From Oscheius tipulae (taxonomy: Eukaryota > Nematoda > Chromadorea > Rhabditida > Rhabditidae): a stretch of 64,000 bases of DNA. Below are positions 42,990-54,571 of this stretch, in pieces. The notes below the pieces were generated by a model that was not told where the DNA came from, did no database searches, and saw nothing but the letters and a program-made list of their open reading frames with translations. The first letter of the stretch is position 1. Every line of letters starts with the position of its first letter. Both the position numbers and the translations under genes were made by a program. The stretch lies in the NCBI GenBank assembly GCA_037178975.1, contig JASJZH010000003.1, positions 2,914,001-2,978,000 of the forward strand. Direction: 5' to 3'.

Positions 42990-45898
42990 TCAGCACGAGT
43001 TTTCGTTTGACGAATCGTCAGAATTCTTAACCTTGGATTCTAAATTTTTTTTATAATAAATGAAAAGATAAGGGACAAACCTCTGCCTCGTTTCGCCATT
43101 CTTTTCATCATCTCGATAGTCGTTTCTTGTGATTTCAAGAGACTTTCCTGAAAGGTTGATGATACGGGACACAGAGAAAAGGATACCTGGAGCATCATTC
43201 GATTCTGCTTTTCGATCAGCATGTTTCTCAACTTCGTGATTTCACAACGCAACGCAGCCACGTCCTCGTTATTTTCTCTCTTCACCGCACGTTCGGTCTT
43301 CTTCTCTTTCTTCTGCAATTTCATCAGCTTAACCTGCTGTTCGGCCAGTTTCTCGTCCTTCTTCTTGATCTCGGCCTGTAAATGACAGACGCTTAGTGAG
43401 ATAGGAAGAAACGAAGTACCTCAAGAGCGTCAGAAGCGCTGGTTTCCTGTTTTTGCAGTTTGTGGGATATCTTGGCTATCTCCAGCATCTGACTTCTGAT
43501 CTTGTCGTCTTTAGTCTTTATCCTCGTTTCCAGATCGTCAATTTCTTTCTGCTTCTCATCAATGACCGTTTTCTGCTTAGAGGTTGCCGCCTTCAGATCC
43601 TTGATCTCCTTCTCCAGGTCAGGAATTCCGCGATTTGTTGAGCTCAATCTGACCAGATCCAGGTCCTTATTTATGTCATCTTTTTGCTGTGATCGGAGCA
43701 GTTCATCGCGCTTCTTGAGGCGAAGATAGAGTCTCTTGAAGTCAGCATCCTTCTGCTCAATAGCCGCAGCTTGTTCTTTGTTCTTCTCACGAAGTTTCTG
43801 CATCTCAATCTCAAGATTCTGATACTTTTGCGAGGAGATTATGCTCTCTTCGATGATCCTCTTCTCGATCAACTCGTTCTTCTCGATTTCGAAGACCACC
43901 TTCATCTCTTGAATGACATATTCCCGGTCCCTGAGCTCCTTCTGCAACACTCCCAGCTTCGTTTCAATTTCTTGGTATCGATCAGACTGCTGGCGAATCG
44001 TATTGTCACTCATCTTCATTTCTCGATCTGCCTTCTGCAGCTTGTTAATATTCTCCTTGATTACGGTTTGATGGGCTTCGATACGTCTGTCTCGGTCCTC
44101 CACTTCAGCATGCAGTTTCTCTATTTCGACCTTCCTCTCGTCCAGCGCCGTTAGCAGCTCACTGATTCTGGTTTCTTTCATCGCGAGATGCGGTTCCAGC
44201 TGTTCCAGAAAACTGACGATATCCCCTTTCGCGTCCTCCAGAGAATGTTGTTGCAGCTTGCTGAGAAGATTGGCCAACGAGTTCTGCTGCACCTTATCCA
44301 GTATGGAACTGATCTTCTGGCGCTTCTCCGGAGCATCTCCAATTTCCAAAGCCAGGCGTTTCAGCCGTTGCGGGCTACCCTTTGGAAAGAACGGATTCTG
44401 ATCCTTTTCTGGTATTTTGACAGGAAGGATGATGCTCTGAAAATGAATTTGATACTGAAGTCAAAGAGTCGTACCGGCGGGATTTCTATGGAATGGTCAG
44501 CCAGACTGGTATTGGAGGAACAAGCGGATAATGGAAGTGGAGAAGCTGTAGGCAGGTGAATACTTGAAGTGACTGGTTCTGAAGACATGCTTATCGGCTG
44601 AGGAGACTGCGTTTCTGATCGAGACAGTTGTTTTTGCTCTACACTTCTTTGAATAGGCTGTAAAACAAAACGAATATATTTGAAAAGTAACAAACCTTAT
44701 TAAGAACTTTGACATTGAGGAAGAATCGTGTTTGCGCGTAGACACGATTTATCGGCTCTTCGACTGTGGATAGCAGCGAGACGTGCAATGTTGCGTCTGA
44801 AAAACTTGACTACGGATCGAAGAATCCACAACGAACCGCGTGAGACGTAAGGAGTTAGAGGTCTTGTTGAGATGATACGTGCTCCTATTGGAAGCTCATT
44901 GACGACGTTTTGCTTGATCTTTTCGTCCAGATCAAGAGGAAAAGACTCGTTGTTGATAAGAACGATCGTGGCCTTTTTGAAGAGCTCCGCGAAGACTGCC
45001 TGTCCATTGAGGAAATCGCCGTGAATGAGCTCGACCGGGTTGTGCTTCTTGTTGAACCAGCCCATCCAATTGTCGAAGTGATTCTTGATTTTCAAAGCAG
45101 CAGCATGATTTCTAGAGTTTGTTTCGAGACAAATTAGTCGAGCAGCCTAAATCTTGGTGCTTTAATCTAGTAATCAATGAGTAACTACCGGTGTAGCACC
45201 ACTCATGAAGAAAGCCAGATGTCCAATACCGGAGCATAGATTTAGGAAGATGTCGTCAGAAGACACGTTGAGCTGTTGAACTAATAGAGCCATCTGCTCG
45301 AACTTTATAGCGCCACAAAGTCTGGAGAACGGCCAGTCAAACTGATTTTGAAATTGTGGAGAGATGGCCATTTCGCTGGAAAAAAAAACTCAATGTAATA
45401 ACTTGTTTCAAAGCATACCAATAGGAGTAATTACACAGCATTGATGTAAGCATAGGCCCACATCGAGAATTTGACCAGTGCGAAAATCCATTTTCTGAGA
45501 AGTGCTGAAATGTATTTGTTAGAAAAAGGCAACGGAAAGTCGCACCTTTAAAAAAATCCTTCTCGCAGAATCACTGAACAGGGTGACAAATCGACAGAAG
45601 TTGAGGTAGAAGCGGTGAATATTTATCTCTGCCTGCTTATAAGTGTGTGGGTCTTGTGAGAAGCCGGCGATTCGAGGATCCGAGAGATTCAGATCAGAAT
45701 TCATCCAACCGAATGCCCACGGAAATCTCTTTTTACATTCCCTGTAATGCGATGTTTTTCACAGAAGATCTTCGAAGGCACTAACAAAGCAACTTCGATC
45801 CAAATATTCGCCGTATCAAAGGATGGTCTGGCTGCAATCCATTCGAGATGAAGCGAATTTCCTCCAAATGGACTTACGAATTCGAAATTCGACTTCAT
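42990..45898 (-). CDS. DOT1-family histone methyltransferase with coiled-coil tail
   Basis: Ten or more exons, including 45831-45786, 45741-45546, 45504-45419, 45375-45189, 45146-44837, 44796-44696, 44657-44475, 44436-43420, 43375-43187, 43147-43081 and 43039-42990, all joining in phase. The 5' end is unresolved: a 21-nt exon at 45898-45878 fits phase, but no start is certain upstream of Met 45704. The catalytic half follows DOT1: IFLNLCSGIGHLAFFMSG (motif I), ARLICLETN, HFDNWMGWFNKKH, LIHGDFL, ATIVLINNESFPLDLD, ARIISTRPLTPY. Family DLGSGVGQ is NLCSGIGH here, so the motif I acidic residue is Asn. The C-terminal ~450 residues are a long coiled coil (LEQLEPHLAMKETRISEL and onward), as in animal DOT1L, where it binds AF9/AF10-type partners. 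Known role: H3K79 methylation on nucleosomes. Confidence 0.75.
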
Positions 45899-46609
45899 CT
45901 GGTTATGGCCGAAGCCGTGATCCATTGAGGAGGCCACGTGGAACTCTGCAAGATAGCAATGAAGCCTGTAAGATACTTTTCGGTGGAAAAAAAAACTTTT
46001 GGAAAGTCGCGACTAAATTAGTTCCGTGGGGTACTGTATCCAGCGGATGCACAGGAATTGTAGCCTGCCTTCAAAGTCTGGCTGCAAATCGAGTCATAAA
46101 TTCTATTCCTTCTGTCTTTTCTATCATATATATATATATATTTCTTTTCTATCAACTCCTTTTTTTCACTGCTGGAAACAGCTAGTCTTTGATTGACCTG
46201 TGCCTGATAGGACCACCCTAACTGACGTGAATTATACTAGTTAGAACGCTAGTAACTACACTGCTCCAATATATTTATTTCGCACAGAACATGTTTCCAG
46301 TCCTGAAAATTAACTTATGTTTATTCCTTGAACCTTATTTTCTGACACGTTAATTGAGGTGATACGCAATTGCGTAAAATCGTGAGTGTTAAAGAAAAGC
46401 CACTTCTTCAGTTCGCATAGAAATTTTTGTTCCGTGCATCCTGTTCGATTCATTTCAAAGAACGTTTGTTTAGACCTTGGTTTATCACGGTGTTCGATTT
46501 TGCAATCTACGACCCTATTTGACTTTGCCGAACGAGAACCTCGCTTGCCATTTCGTTTTTTCTTCTCGTCAAGTCCGGTTCAACAATTCCTAGTGTTTCA
46601 GTACCTACA
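45899..46609. other. intergenic between divergent genes
   Basis: Holds the promoter region of zyg-12 and perhaps a first exon of the DOT1-like gene. A short (TA)n tract lies near 46119-46142. Confidence 0.35.
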
Positions 46610-49409
46610 ATGGATATAGAGGATCAAGAAAGGAAGTTTATGCTATACACGTCATGGGTGAACTCCCTGCGTGTTTCGCTGTCAACGACACTCGAACCCG
46701 AGGCTCTCGTAAACTGTCGGTCTTTCGCCGAAGTTCTCCACAGAATGTGAGTCTCTTGGTTCCATCTTTTCATCCTAGGTTTTCAGAGATGATCAGTTTT
46801 TCGGCGAGGAGTGGGTTGAGAAAATTACTGACTTCGGTCCAGATTCAAGTTGGCGACTCAAAGGAAACAATCTTACCAAGGTCAGCTACTTTTTTTTTGG
46901 CATTTTCCAAACAAGATTTAGGTCATTCGCAAGGTGACCGACTACATCGAGGAGAATGACAGCAGAAGTATCAAAGGACATACTGCCTGGAACTTTGACG
47001 ACCAGGAATTCGTAGAGCTGCATTCCTTTAAAGATCTCAACAAAATCTTCTGCCTCATTGTTGGGTGCGCCTTCATGGGACAGAACAAGCAAGGTTCGCC
47101 TTTGATTCCATAGCATTACTTGTTTCGGGAAACTTACCGAATCTTCCAGAATTCGTCAATCTGATCCAGCAGCAGCCAAAGGATCTTCAGGAGCTCGTGA
47201 TGACCTGCGTTCTTTTCATCCATGACAACAGCGTTGAACATTTGCCTCTCGCAACTCAGCCACAGGTAGACGTCGGCGACTCTTCGACAGTCAACGGCAA
47301 AACTGACGCCAACGGCAACGGCCGTAACAATGCGAAACTGATCAAGGAGGTATATATTTTGGTTTACTCTTGACTGTGTAATCCTTCGGCCGCCAACAAC
47401 CAGTTTTTTTTTCTTGACTGCTATCAATTGATCTATTGCCGGTCGACGAACCGATTATCACACGGTCTCCTTATTAGCTGGTATTGCAGGTGGATGATCT
47501 GAAGCTGGACAAAGAACGTTTGGAGAAGGAGCTCGAAGTGACAAAGCAGGAACTGTTCGAATACACAAGTAACCGATCGGTGGAGCATCTTCAAGCCGAG
47601 AACGACGATCTCAAGGTAGCAATCTTTATTTGAGCTAATTAATTTGCTCTCTAGAAAAGGAAAGAGCAAGCCGAAGATCGTCTGCTGGACATGGAGGCTC
47701 GTGTCGAGACGATGTCAACTACTCTCGAAACCAAGGAGCAGGAGCTTGCCTCTCTACAAGACAAGGTTTTTTTTCTTATCTCTTTTTACCAATTTTATAT
47801 TTTCAGCTAGAGCAAATCCACCAATTCCAGGAAGAGTACCGGAAGATGCGCGATGAGGTTGGTGAGCTGAAGACGAAAGAGCTCGAGCTGATTCGTGTCA
47901 GCCGAGAGCTGGAAAGTCTGAAGCAGCGCAGCAAACACGACTCGATTGACAAGACGGAGTTAAACGTTCTTCGAGAGAAGTCCGCCGAATATGTGAAGGA
48001 TATGATCACTCTCGAGGACGAGCGAATAAAGACTAAAACTCTTCGTCAGCAAGTTGCCTCGCTCAAGGCCCAAATGGAGGAAAAAGAAGGAGAAGTCAAT
48101 CGAGCGACTATCCGCATGAGCAAACTCGAGTCTGAACTCGCAGAGACGAAAAGCCGTCTGGCTACGGCTGAGAAGAAATGCGACGATGTTGTTCACGAGA
48201 AGCTACAAATGCAGAGTAGGATCAGAGAACGTTAGTTTAAATCACCTTTGTTCAACGACAAATCTTTTAGTTGAACATCTCAAGGATCCTATAAACGGAC
48301 TGAACAGTCTTTCATCGGAACTGGAGAACGTTAAAGCCGACGAGTTAGCAGATCGATCACGTGTTCTCGATCTCCAGAATGAAGTTGACCGTCTTCGCGA
48401 ACATGTCCGTCAATTGGAACCATTGGAGCTCAGTCAGATGGAATGGCGAACCACAAAAGAGCAGAACCGGGAGCTCGAGAGTGAGAAACAACTCTTTCTT
48501 CAAAAGCAAGTCGAATACAAGGTGAGATGAATCAGTTTCCTGCTCACACCAAGTTTTAGGCTCGCATTGAAGCTCTCGAAATGCAGCTCGATGCTCCCAA
48601 ATCGAATGCTGACGTTAATCAGCTACGAATTCAGCTGGAGCAGCAGAGCATCGAAACGAAGACGTTGAAAGAACGAGTCGAGCTCTATGAGCGGAAGATG
48701 AACAATGCTGATGATGGAAAGAAGCGGCTAGAAAGTATGTTGGCTCTCCTATTAGACTTACTGAATATTTTAGCCACTATTTCCGAACTGAATGCTACAA
48801 TTGAGCTTCGAAACAGCCAGCTGAAGAAGGCCAAGAAGCTGATTTCCGACCAGGAACAGAAGCTCTCCTCGTCTGACGATGGTGGCCCGACTGTTCATCA
48901 GTTCGACGTCCTGCGCAAAGATCTCGACCATAAGGAGAAGCTTGTGAAGCACTTACAGGAGCAGCTAGAAAAGTCAGGCACTGCTCATGAGGAAGAAAGC
49001 CGTCTCGTTGCTACATCTTACCACGCAATGGTCAGTTGAACTTCCTTTGTAGACCAAGACATACATTTTTCAGGCCAACGAAGTCTCGAACAACACTGGT
49101 GGAAAAGCAAGGACGTTCATGTCAAAACATCTCGCCGTCTCTCCAATGAAGTAAGTCTTCAAAAGCTCTTATTTTCCTCATTTACACTCTGATTTGGATA
49201 AAAATCTTTCAGGTACAACTGACCAACGTCTTCGTGCAGGTTGGTTTCAATCGCTACTCACTTTACATGTCTGCTAACCCACAGTTTAAGCAACTTTCAG
49301 CGTCATCCTGCCCTGGTCGCTGGTACTTCTTCTTCTCCTCGTCACTGGTCTTCTGGCTCTTCCACACTGGTGCCGTGAAGCTCTTCGGCCGCCTCCTCTT
49401 CTCGTCTAG
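46610..49409 (+). CDS. zyg-12: ZYG-12-type Hook protein, soluble and KASH-like forms
   Basis: Links centrosomes to the nuclear envelope through dynein in worms. Exons: 46610-46746, 46787-46880, 46922-47093, 47150-47349, 47490-47615, 47655-47765, 47807-48230, 48271-48521, 48560-48734, 48774-49030, 49074-49150, then 49301-49409. The N-terminal ~200 residues are a Hook (calponin-like) domain: FLHRID-type loop, QFFGEEWVEKITDF, WRLKGNNLTKVIRKVTDYI, LNKIFCLIVGCAFMGQN. A coiled coil fills ~205-640, ending in the Hook C-terminal block ESRLVATSYHAMANE. If 49150 joins 49301, a TM helix follows (LPWSLVLLLLLVTGLLAL) and the chain ends WCREALRPPPLLV, a KASH-like tail (710 aa). If 49150 joins 49213, the frame stops after KYN, giving a soluble 677-aa form. 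The ATG follows GTTTCAGTACCTACA. Confidence 0.88.
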
Positions 49410-49718
49410 ATTCATTTTTCCCCCCTCGGTAATCACTTAAGACTTTACGGGTACCTCTTTTCCAATTCACTTTTACGTGTATCTCCTTCCCCAAATGCGA
49501 ACTTCACCTAATTTATATGAGATTTATCATCTAATTTTACTTGCGTGTATTCTCTCAACTTCTGTAAATTGTACATTTCTGCGCTTTCTTCCTCCTCCAC
49601 ACGTGTCGGTATTTATACCGCCAAATAAATTTCGACAGTTTTACCATGTGTCTTCTTATCTAGGATACCTGCCAACTTATTTTTGTTCTATTCTCTCAGC
49701 TCTACTTCTTCTTAAAGC
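49410..49718. other. intercistronic spacer
   Basis: 3' UTR of zyg-12 with AATAAA at 49624-49629, about 90 bp before the next start codon, a spacing typical of worm operons. Confidence 0.45.
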
Positions 49719-50641
49719 ATGTTACTGACGGCATATCTTATTCTTGCTACTGTAGCTCTTTCAATTGCCTGTCTCTTTACTTTATTTGCTCCCGATGTCT
49801 CTTCTTGGATCCCGGCTCTCACAGTCTATGGGAAAGCGTCACCGACGACGAACGAGCCTCTCCTCAAGGCCATCGAAGTCCCAAAGAAATGGTTCCAACA
49901 TTTTTACGTCTTGGCCGTGCTCAACGTACTCTTCTGGATAATTTTTCCCTTCTGGAGCCACTCACAAGTATCTGCTTTTTGTTGCAGAATACCCCGCGTT
50001 TCAGATGCTCAAATATCTAACGCCAGTTGCCAGCCGATTTTCCTCCACAACCGCCATCCTGGTGCTCCTACTGATGCTGATACACGTCGCTAGAAGATGT
50101 TATGAGACACAGTCGATCTGCGTCTACTCCGACTCGAAGATGAACATTGGACACTATGCCATGGGAATGATCCACTATGCGATCCTGCCGCTGACCGTCG
50201 TCTGTGAAGCAGAAGTGTACAGATCCGGGGTTTTTGATTGGACCGGTAGACTCTTTCTTGTATTTTACTAACAAACTTTCAGATATCTCCCTCCAGCAGC
50301 TGCTCGGCATCTTCCTGTTCTTCTTCTGCAACTACAACCAGCACACGGTCGTTCGCCAGATGGCCTCAATTCGTCGAAACAGTGATGGAAAGGTCTCCAA
50401 AGCCCATGGAATTCTCTACGGCGGCTGGTTCGACCTGGTATCATGTCCTCATTTCCTCTTCGAAATAGGTATCTATTTATCCTTCTGGCTTCTCATTCCC
50501 CAAGCGTTCACCTACCAATTTATGCTTCTCTTCGTTGCTGTCAATCAGACCTTCGCCGGTCTGTTGAACCATCGTTGGTATGTAAACAAATTTAAAGAAT
50601 ACCCGAAGGAGAGAAAAGCCATTTTTCTTTTCATTTTGTAG
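49719..50641 (+). CDS. SRD5A3: polyprenol reductase, SRD5A3 family
   Basis: ER membrane enzyme that saturates the terminal unit of polyprenol to make dolichol for N-glycosylation (steroid 5-alpha-reductase superfamily). Three exons: 49719-49967, 50005-50245, 50283-50641; 282 aa, near the family's usual size. Introns are 37 nt each. The N-terminal half has several membrane helices (LLTAYLILATVALSIACLF; WIIFPFWSH; ILVLLLMLIHVARRCYE). The C-terminal half carries the signature: HGILYGGWFDLVSCPHFLFE (family YGDWFxYVSSPxYLxE), NQTFAGLLNHRWY and FKEYPKERKAIFLFIL. AATAAA is at 50662-50667. It lies between zyg-12 and a CUB-like gene at operon-like spacing; SL2-type trans-splicing would test this. Confidence 0.92.
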
Positions 50642-50756
50642 ACATTTTCTTGCCAGGAGGGAATAAATGTACTTTCCTCGCCGTTCTAATTCAATAACTG
50701 AAAGCTGGTCCCGATCGAGATGAATGAAGTAATTATTATAGTCTAGCGCCAGTTCG

Positions 50757-52983
50757 ATGAATCCAGTCCTCTTGTTCCTCCCATCTTTTCTTATTCCATT
50801 AGTTGTGGGCGACGAAACTCCTGAGCCGACATCGAATCCGTCTTACACTGAGACACAGACACCGGTCCATCTTTCTCGTAAGTCGCAGTCGTTGTTAGGA
50901 ACCTGTTTATTTCTGTCAATCTACAAGAAAACTTCCGTATATTAGAACCCTGAGTTTTGTAAGCAAACCGGAAGAAAACGCCATTTAGCCTGCAAGAGCA
51001 AGAATGTGACTCTCTCTTCAAAGAACCCAGAATGGCATTTGGACCCCGTGGAAGAATTTGCGCCCAATCAGAACTGCATTTACAACGTAACCTTCCCTCG
51101 GGGCTACACAGCCAACCTGAACGTGTCTGTCCGAAAGTTCTTCAACTTCAACGGCTCCTATTTCGGTCTCGATGATGCTTACGGCTCAAGTATTGGGTTT
51201 GTTCCCTCCTCTTGCTAGGAACTTGTTCTCAGGACTAATGGTGGCTCTTCTGCCCTGCATATGCTCGATTTCCCAGCTCCTTATCTGAAAATAACGTTGA
51301 AGATCGGAGGGCTTTGGTCACCACAGCCGAGTCTCGATTACCTCGAAGTCAAACTGATTCTTCGTTTGGTTTTTTTCAGAAATTTAAAATTGCCACTTGC
51401 AGACAAGCCTTTCAGCGGAGTTGTTGTCGTGAACAATCCGAAACTCGACGAGGCGCCGCACATCTACCCCATTGGAGATATGAATACTAGCGAAACGCTC
51501 GTTTTTGCCGACAAGGGGAACGGAAATGTTAGTAAGATAGGGCTGGGAAAAAAGTCTTTCAGGTCAGCATGATTCCTCTGTACATGAATAGCTTTGATGT
51601 ACCGAGTAGGTTAGTCAACGGACATGTTTACGAGCAGGTCGACGGCAGCTGGAGGATCCTCGGAACGTGAGTCTTTCTACAGGTTGTCGCGCAGTCAGTC
51701 AACATTATCAGAGTGTTAAAAGGAATCTTACAGCCTAATTAACGTCTCCCATTGGAATCATCGATCCTACGAGAAAATCGGCCTCTATATCACACGACCC
51801 ATTTGGTACACAACCTATTTGATAGGTGTGCTGGAAGCAAGTAGGTCAACTCCTCTTTTTTAATGTATTTCTCAGATTACCACCACTACAAAACATGGAA
51901 TGCCACGATGAACCTGGCTTACGATGACGTTAACATCGGTCCCGTCTTCTGTATGGATGCCACTGACGGACCTGTGGCTCAGACCGTCTGGACAAGCCCG
52001 CACTTCTTCGAATCATCAACTAGATATAGCGGAACGGCCAGCTATCTGATCATCGAGAGGCTCGAGTTTGAGGCACGTAACAATCGTATTATGACTTTCG
52101 CCGACCCCATTACCACCTTCTCTCACTTCCTCACGTCTAACTGAAGGGATGAAATGAGCCTTTTTCAGACGAACGATACAGTCATCAAGGTCTACGACAA
52201 CTTCCCGACAGCCGATGCGAGTCTGATGCATCTCCACTGGACCATTGTGTAAGCCAAGTCAAAAAGGAAACTAACTTTTTAGGGACGAGACCTCGTATCT
52301 GCCAGCTCTGCTTGTGGGACCTGTCAAGACATTTGTCCTAGAAAAGGGGAGGGCATGCATCAGTACGCAGAATGTCCTCGATCACGAGAGGAAATACCTG
52401 GATCAAAGTGAGCTCCCCCTCTTTATGTGAAGAAAAACTTAGCGGATTCAATCCTTTGGAGCATTCCGAGCATCAATCGGAAGGGTTTTCTCTCCTTCCA
52501 GCCAGAAAACAATACAATAACCGAGTACAAGTTCAACAGCAAATTGGAAGGAGAGGACGGTGACCAACCAGTTAACTTCTTCTGGCAGTTTACGATTGTT
52601 CCGGGCAGTATGACTGTCATAATGAACAATACTTTCTGTACAATGAACGCAACTTATAACAAGAAATCGGAGAAATACACGTAAATTTTTACCAACAGAT
52701 TTCGAAAGAACGAACATTTACAGAATTTCTGGACCCGCCACGGATGGAGCGAGTTGGGACCAATCTGTTTATTTTTGGGCTGATTCTGTTGTCCTCAACG
52801 TGCACTTACGCGATAAACCGATCTATTTGGAGTTCGGGATGTATCAAGATGACATCCGGTCAAGTAGTCGCGGTTTAGGTAAGTTGGAAAGAAGGAAAAA
52901 TCATAACTTATTTAGTCCTTCTTCAAATTTTTATCGTTCTTTGTGGCTACATGTACTGGAGCTGGAGAGTTGAAAATGTGTAG
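50757..52983 (+). CDS. CUB-like domain membrane glycoprotein
   Basis: Secretory or cell-surface protein of the nematode CUB-like group, many of which respond to pathogens or stress. Exon 1 (50757-50877) encodes a signal peptide (MNPVLLFLPSFLIPLVVG) and a Thr/Pro-rich spacer. Exon 2 (50989-51196) and exon 3 (from 51233) hold the first CUB-like domain: PNQNCIYNVTFPRGYTANLN, then GLDDAYGSSIG. Later exons to 52983 repeat this theme (TVWTSPHFFESS; TNDTVIKVYDN; WQFTIVPGSMTVIMN), with many N-glycosylation sites. The chain ends with one TM helix (LLQIFIVLCGYMYW) and a four- to seven-residue tail, so it is type I. Exact limits of exons between 51360 and 52930 were not all fixed. Stop 52981-52983. Confidence 0.75.
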
Positions 52984-53160
52984 TCACTTGAAAGGCTGTC
53001 AGTTTTCTCAGAGTCTAACAAGAGTAATAAACCGTTTTACCAGTGTTGTTCCGTCTCCTAAATGATCGTGGAACAACAGCAGAGGCAACATTCAATCGCA
53101 CTTGTCCTTCAATCTTTTACAATTGAAGACAAGCTCTTGGACAGACGTCAGTAGCTCATC
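52984..53160. other. spacer before repeat island
   Basis: 3' region of the CUB-like gene. AATAAA (plus) occurs near 53025. Confidence 0.3.
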
Positions 53161-53210
53161 GGGTTCAACTGCTAAAAATACTGCAAGCAGTATTTTTAGC
53201 AGTTGAACCC
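53161..53210. repeat. perfect 24-bp palindrome with 2-nt centre
   Basis: GGGTTCAACTGCTAAAAATA CTGC (53161-53184), AA, and its exact reverse complement (53187-53210). Such a hairpin can form a cruciform or a very stable RNA stem. With a 2-nt loop it is not a usual microRNA precursor. Confidence 0.95.
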
Positions 53211-53377
53211 GCCGGATAAGCCTTTTGAACCACGCTGAAGGGATCATTGTGATATACGCAAATTATCAGAGATATTACAGTTTTGAACTTCCGTATTTCC
53301 CAAATTTGAAGCGAAAAAAAACCGAATGCTTTTTCAATGGCGGTAACACGCCATATGATGGATCAAGCAAAAGGTAG

Positions 53378-53671
53378 TACCGTAAAATCTCTATTAGAAG
53401 CACCCCTCTAATATAAGCGCACTTCGAACAGTCGAAATTGAAGCTGTTTTTTTCCGAAGTGTTGAGTGATTTGACGCTCGAAGAAAATGAAGAAGAAAGC
53501 GACTCTCCAGTAGACTTTAAAGAGTGATTTTTCTTTTTATTTGTTTGTTGCCTAGACTTTGTCATAAAATAATTCATCGAAAAATTGAAGCACACCCTCT
53601 ATTATAAGCGCACTCAAACGGGGTGATTGAAAAAAAGAAGCGCATGCGCTTCTAACAGAGGTTTTACGGTA
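53378..53671. mobile_element. MITE with TACCGTAAAA inverted ends
   Basis: Left end TACCGTAAAATCTCTATTAG, right end the inverse of TACCGTAAAACCTCTGTTAG. Inside, the phrase CTCTA(T/A)TATAAGCGCACT occurs twice. TA at both borders suits a Tc1/mariner-type TA target site. No coding capacity. Confidence 0.75.
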
Positions 53672-53843
53672 TAACATTTCTAGCAAGTTACAGGACAGAT
53701 CTCCGGCGTTTCAGCGATTGAGTAGGTTGTAACCAAAAAAAACTTCTTCCCCTCAAAAAAGAAAACAGCATTGAAAGTACGATGATGTTTATCAGACAAA
53801 ATTATAGCAGACTAATTAAGGTTGATAATGAGACTTCTACAAG

Positions 53844-54403
53844 TTATGATAACATGGGTAGAGGGGGTAAGTCAGGGCAAATTTTAAAAATTGGGCGGGC
53901 GTTTATAGCTGGCAAATCCAAGCAGAAGTTATCATAACAGCACAATGGCTTATCTTTCTTACACATGACACATTGTCTGCAGAAGTTTTCGGGATGTTGA
54001 CAGCGCCGGCAAGCTGGGCATTGGCCGCAACGACGAATTTCTCAAAAGAAGATATTTTTCAACGCAAGTGAGATCAGAACGTGGATTGTTGAAAAACTAA
54101 CCTTCTTCAGCTGTTTCCTCTTCGCATTCATCTTCCTTTTTTACTTGTTCAGTACGGGGTAACGGCCTGTAAATGATTTGGAGCGTTTCATCCTTCATAC
54201 GACAGTATTCACAGTAGTAATTTTCGATTGCATTGGCCGAAGGACGAGTCATCTGAAAACAACTTTTAAGAAAAAAGGAACGGTGGAAAACTTACTGCAA
54301 TGCATCGTATATGGAACCACTCGTCACAATTATCACACGCAATACAGTAACGTCCGGCGTCCATCTTCCCACAGCACAGGTAAACATGTCCATATTTTGA
54401 CAT
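53844..54403 (-). CDS. miniature PHD-CXXC protein (CFP1-like)
   Basis: Three exons join in phase: 54403-54296, 54252-54102, 54040-53844; 151 aa. Residues 1-60 form a PHD finger of the CFP1 type: CCGKMDAGRYCIACDNC, EWFHIRC, then YYCEYCR. An acidic linker (VKKEDECEEETAEE) leads to a CXXC zinc finger: CGQCPACRRC, then FCRQCVMCKKDKPLC and the closing CYDNFC, which reproduces the CxxCxxC...CxxCxxC...CxxxxC plan. CFP1 reads H3K4me3 through the PHD and unmethylated CpG through CXXC to steer Set1/COMPASS. Full CFP1 is several times longer with a Set1-interaction domain, missing here. The acceptor of exon 3 (TTTTGAG) is weak. The ATG follows TTTTTCAGTTGGAGA. It lies inside a repeat island. Confidence 0.7.
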
Positions 54404-54571
54404 TCTCCAACTGAAAAAGGGATTAATGCACTATTATAGAAGGTAAAGCAGGAAGCGCATACTGATTAGTGTAAAGTCGATACGCTGTTAGAAAATAACT
54501 TTGGTTTCCCCAGTTTGAAAAATAAGGAGAGAAAAAGAACAAAGAAAAGAAAAGAATAAACCGTAAAAGCT

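Noticed and set aside
49213-49440. Frame beginning MQVGFNRYSLYMSANP as the C-terminus of zyg-12
   Set aside because: It lies out of phase. The phase-correct join to 49301 gives a TM helix and KASH-like tail.
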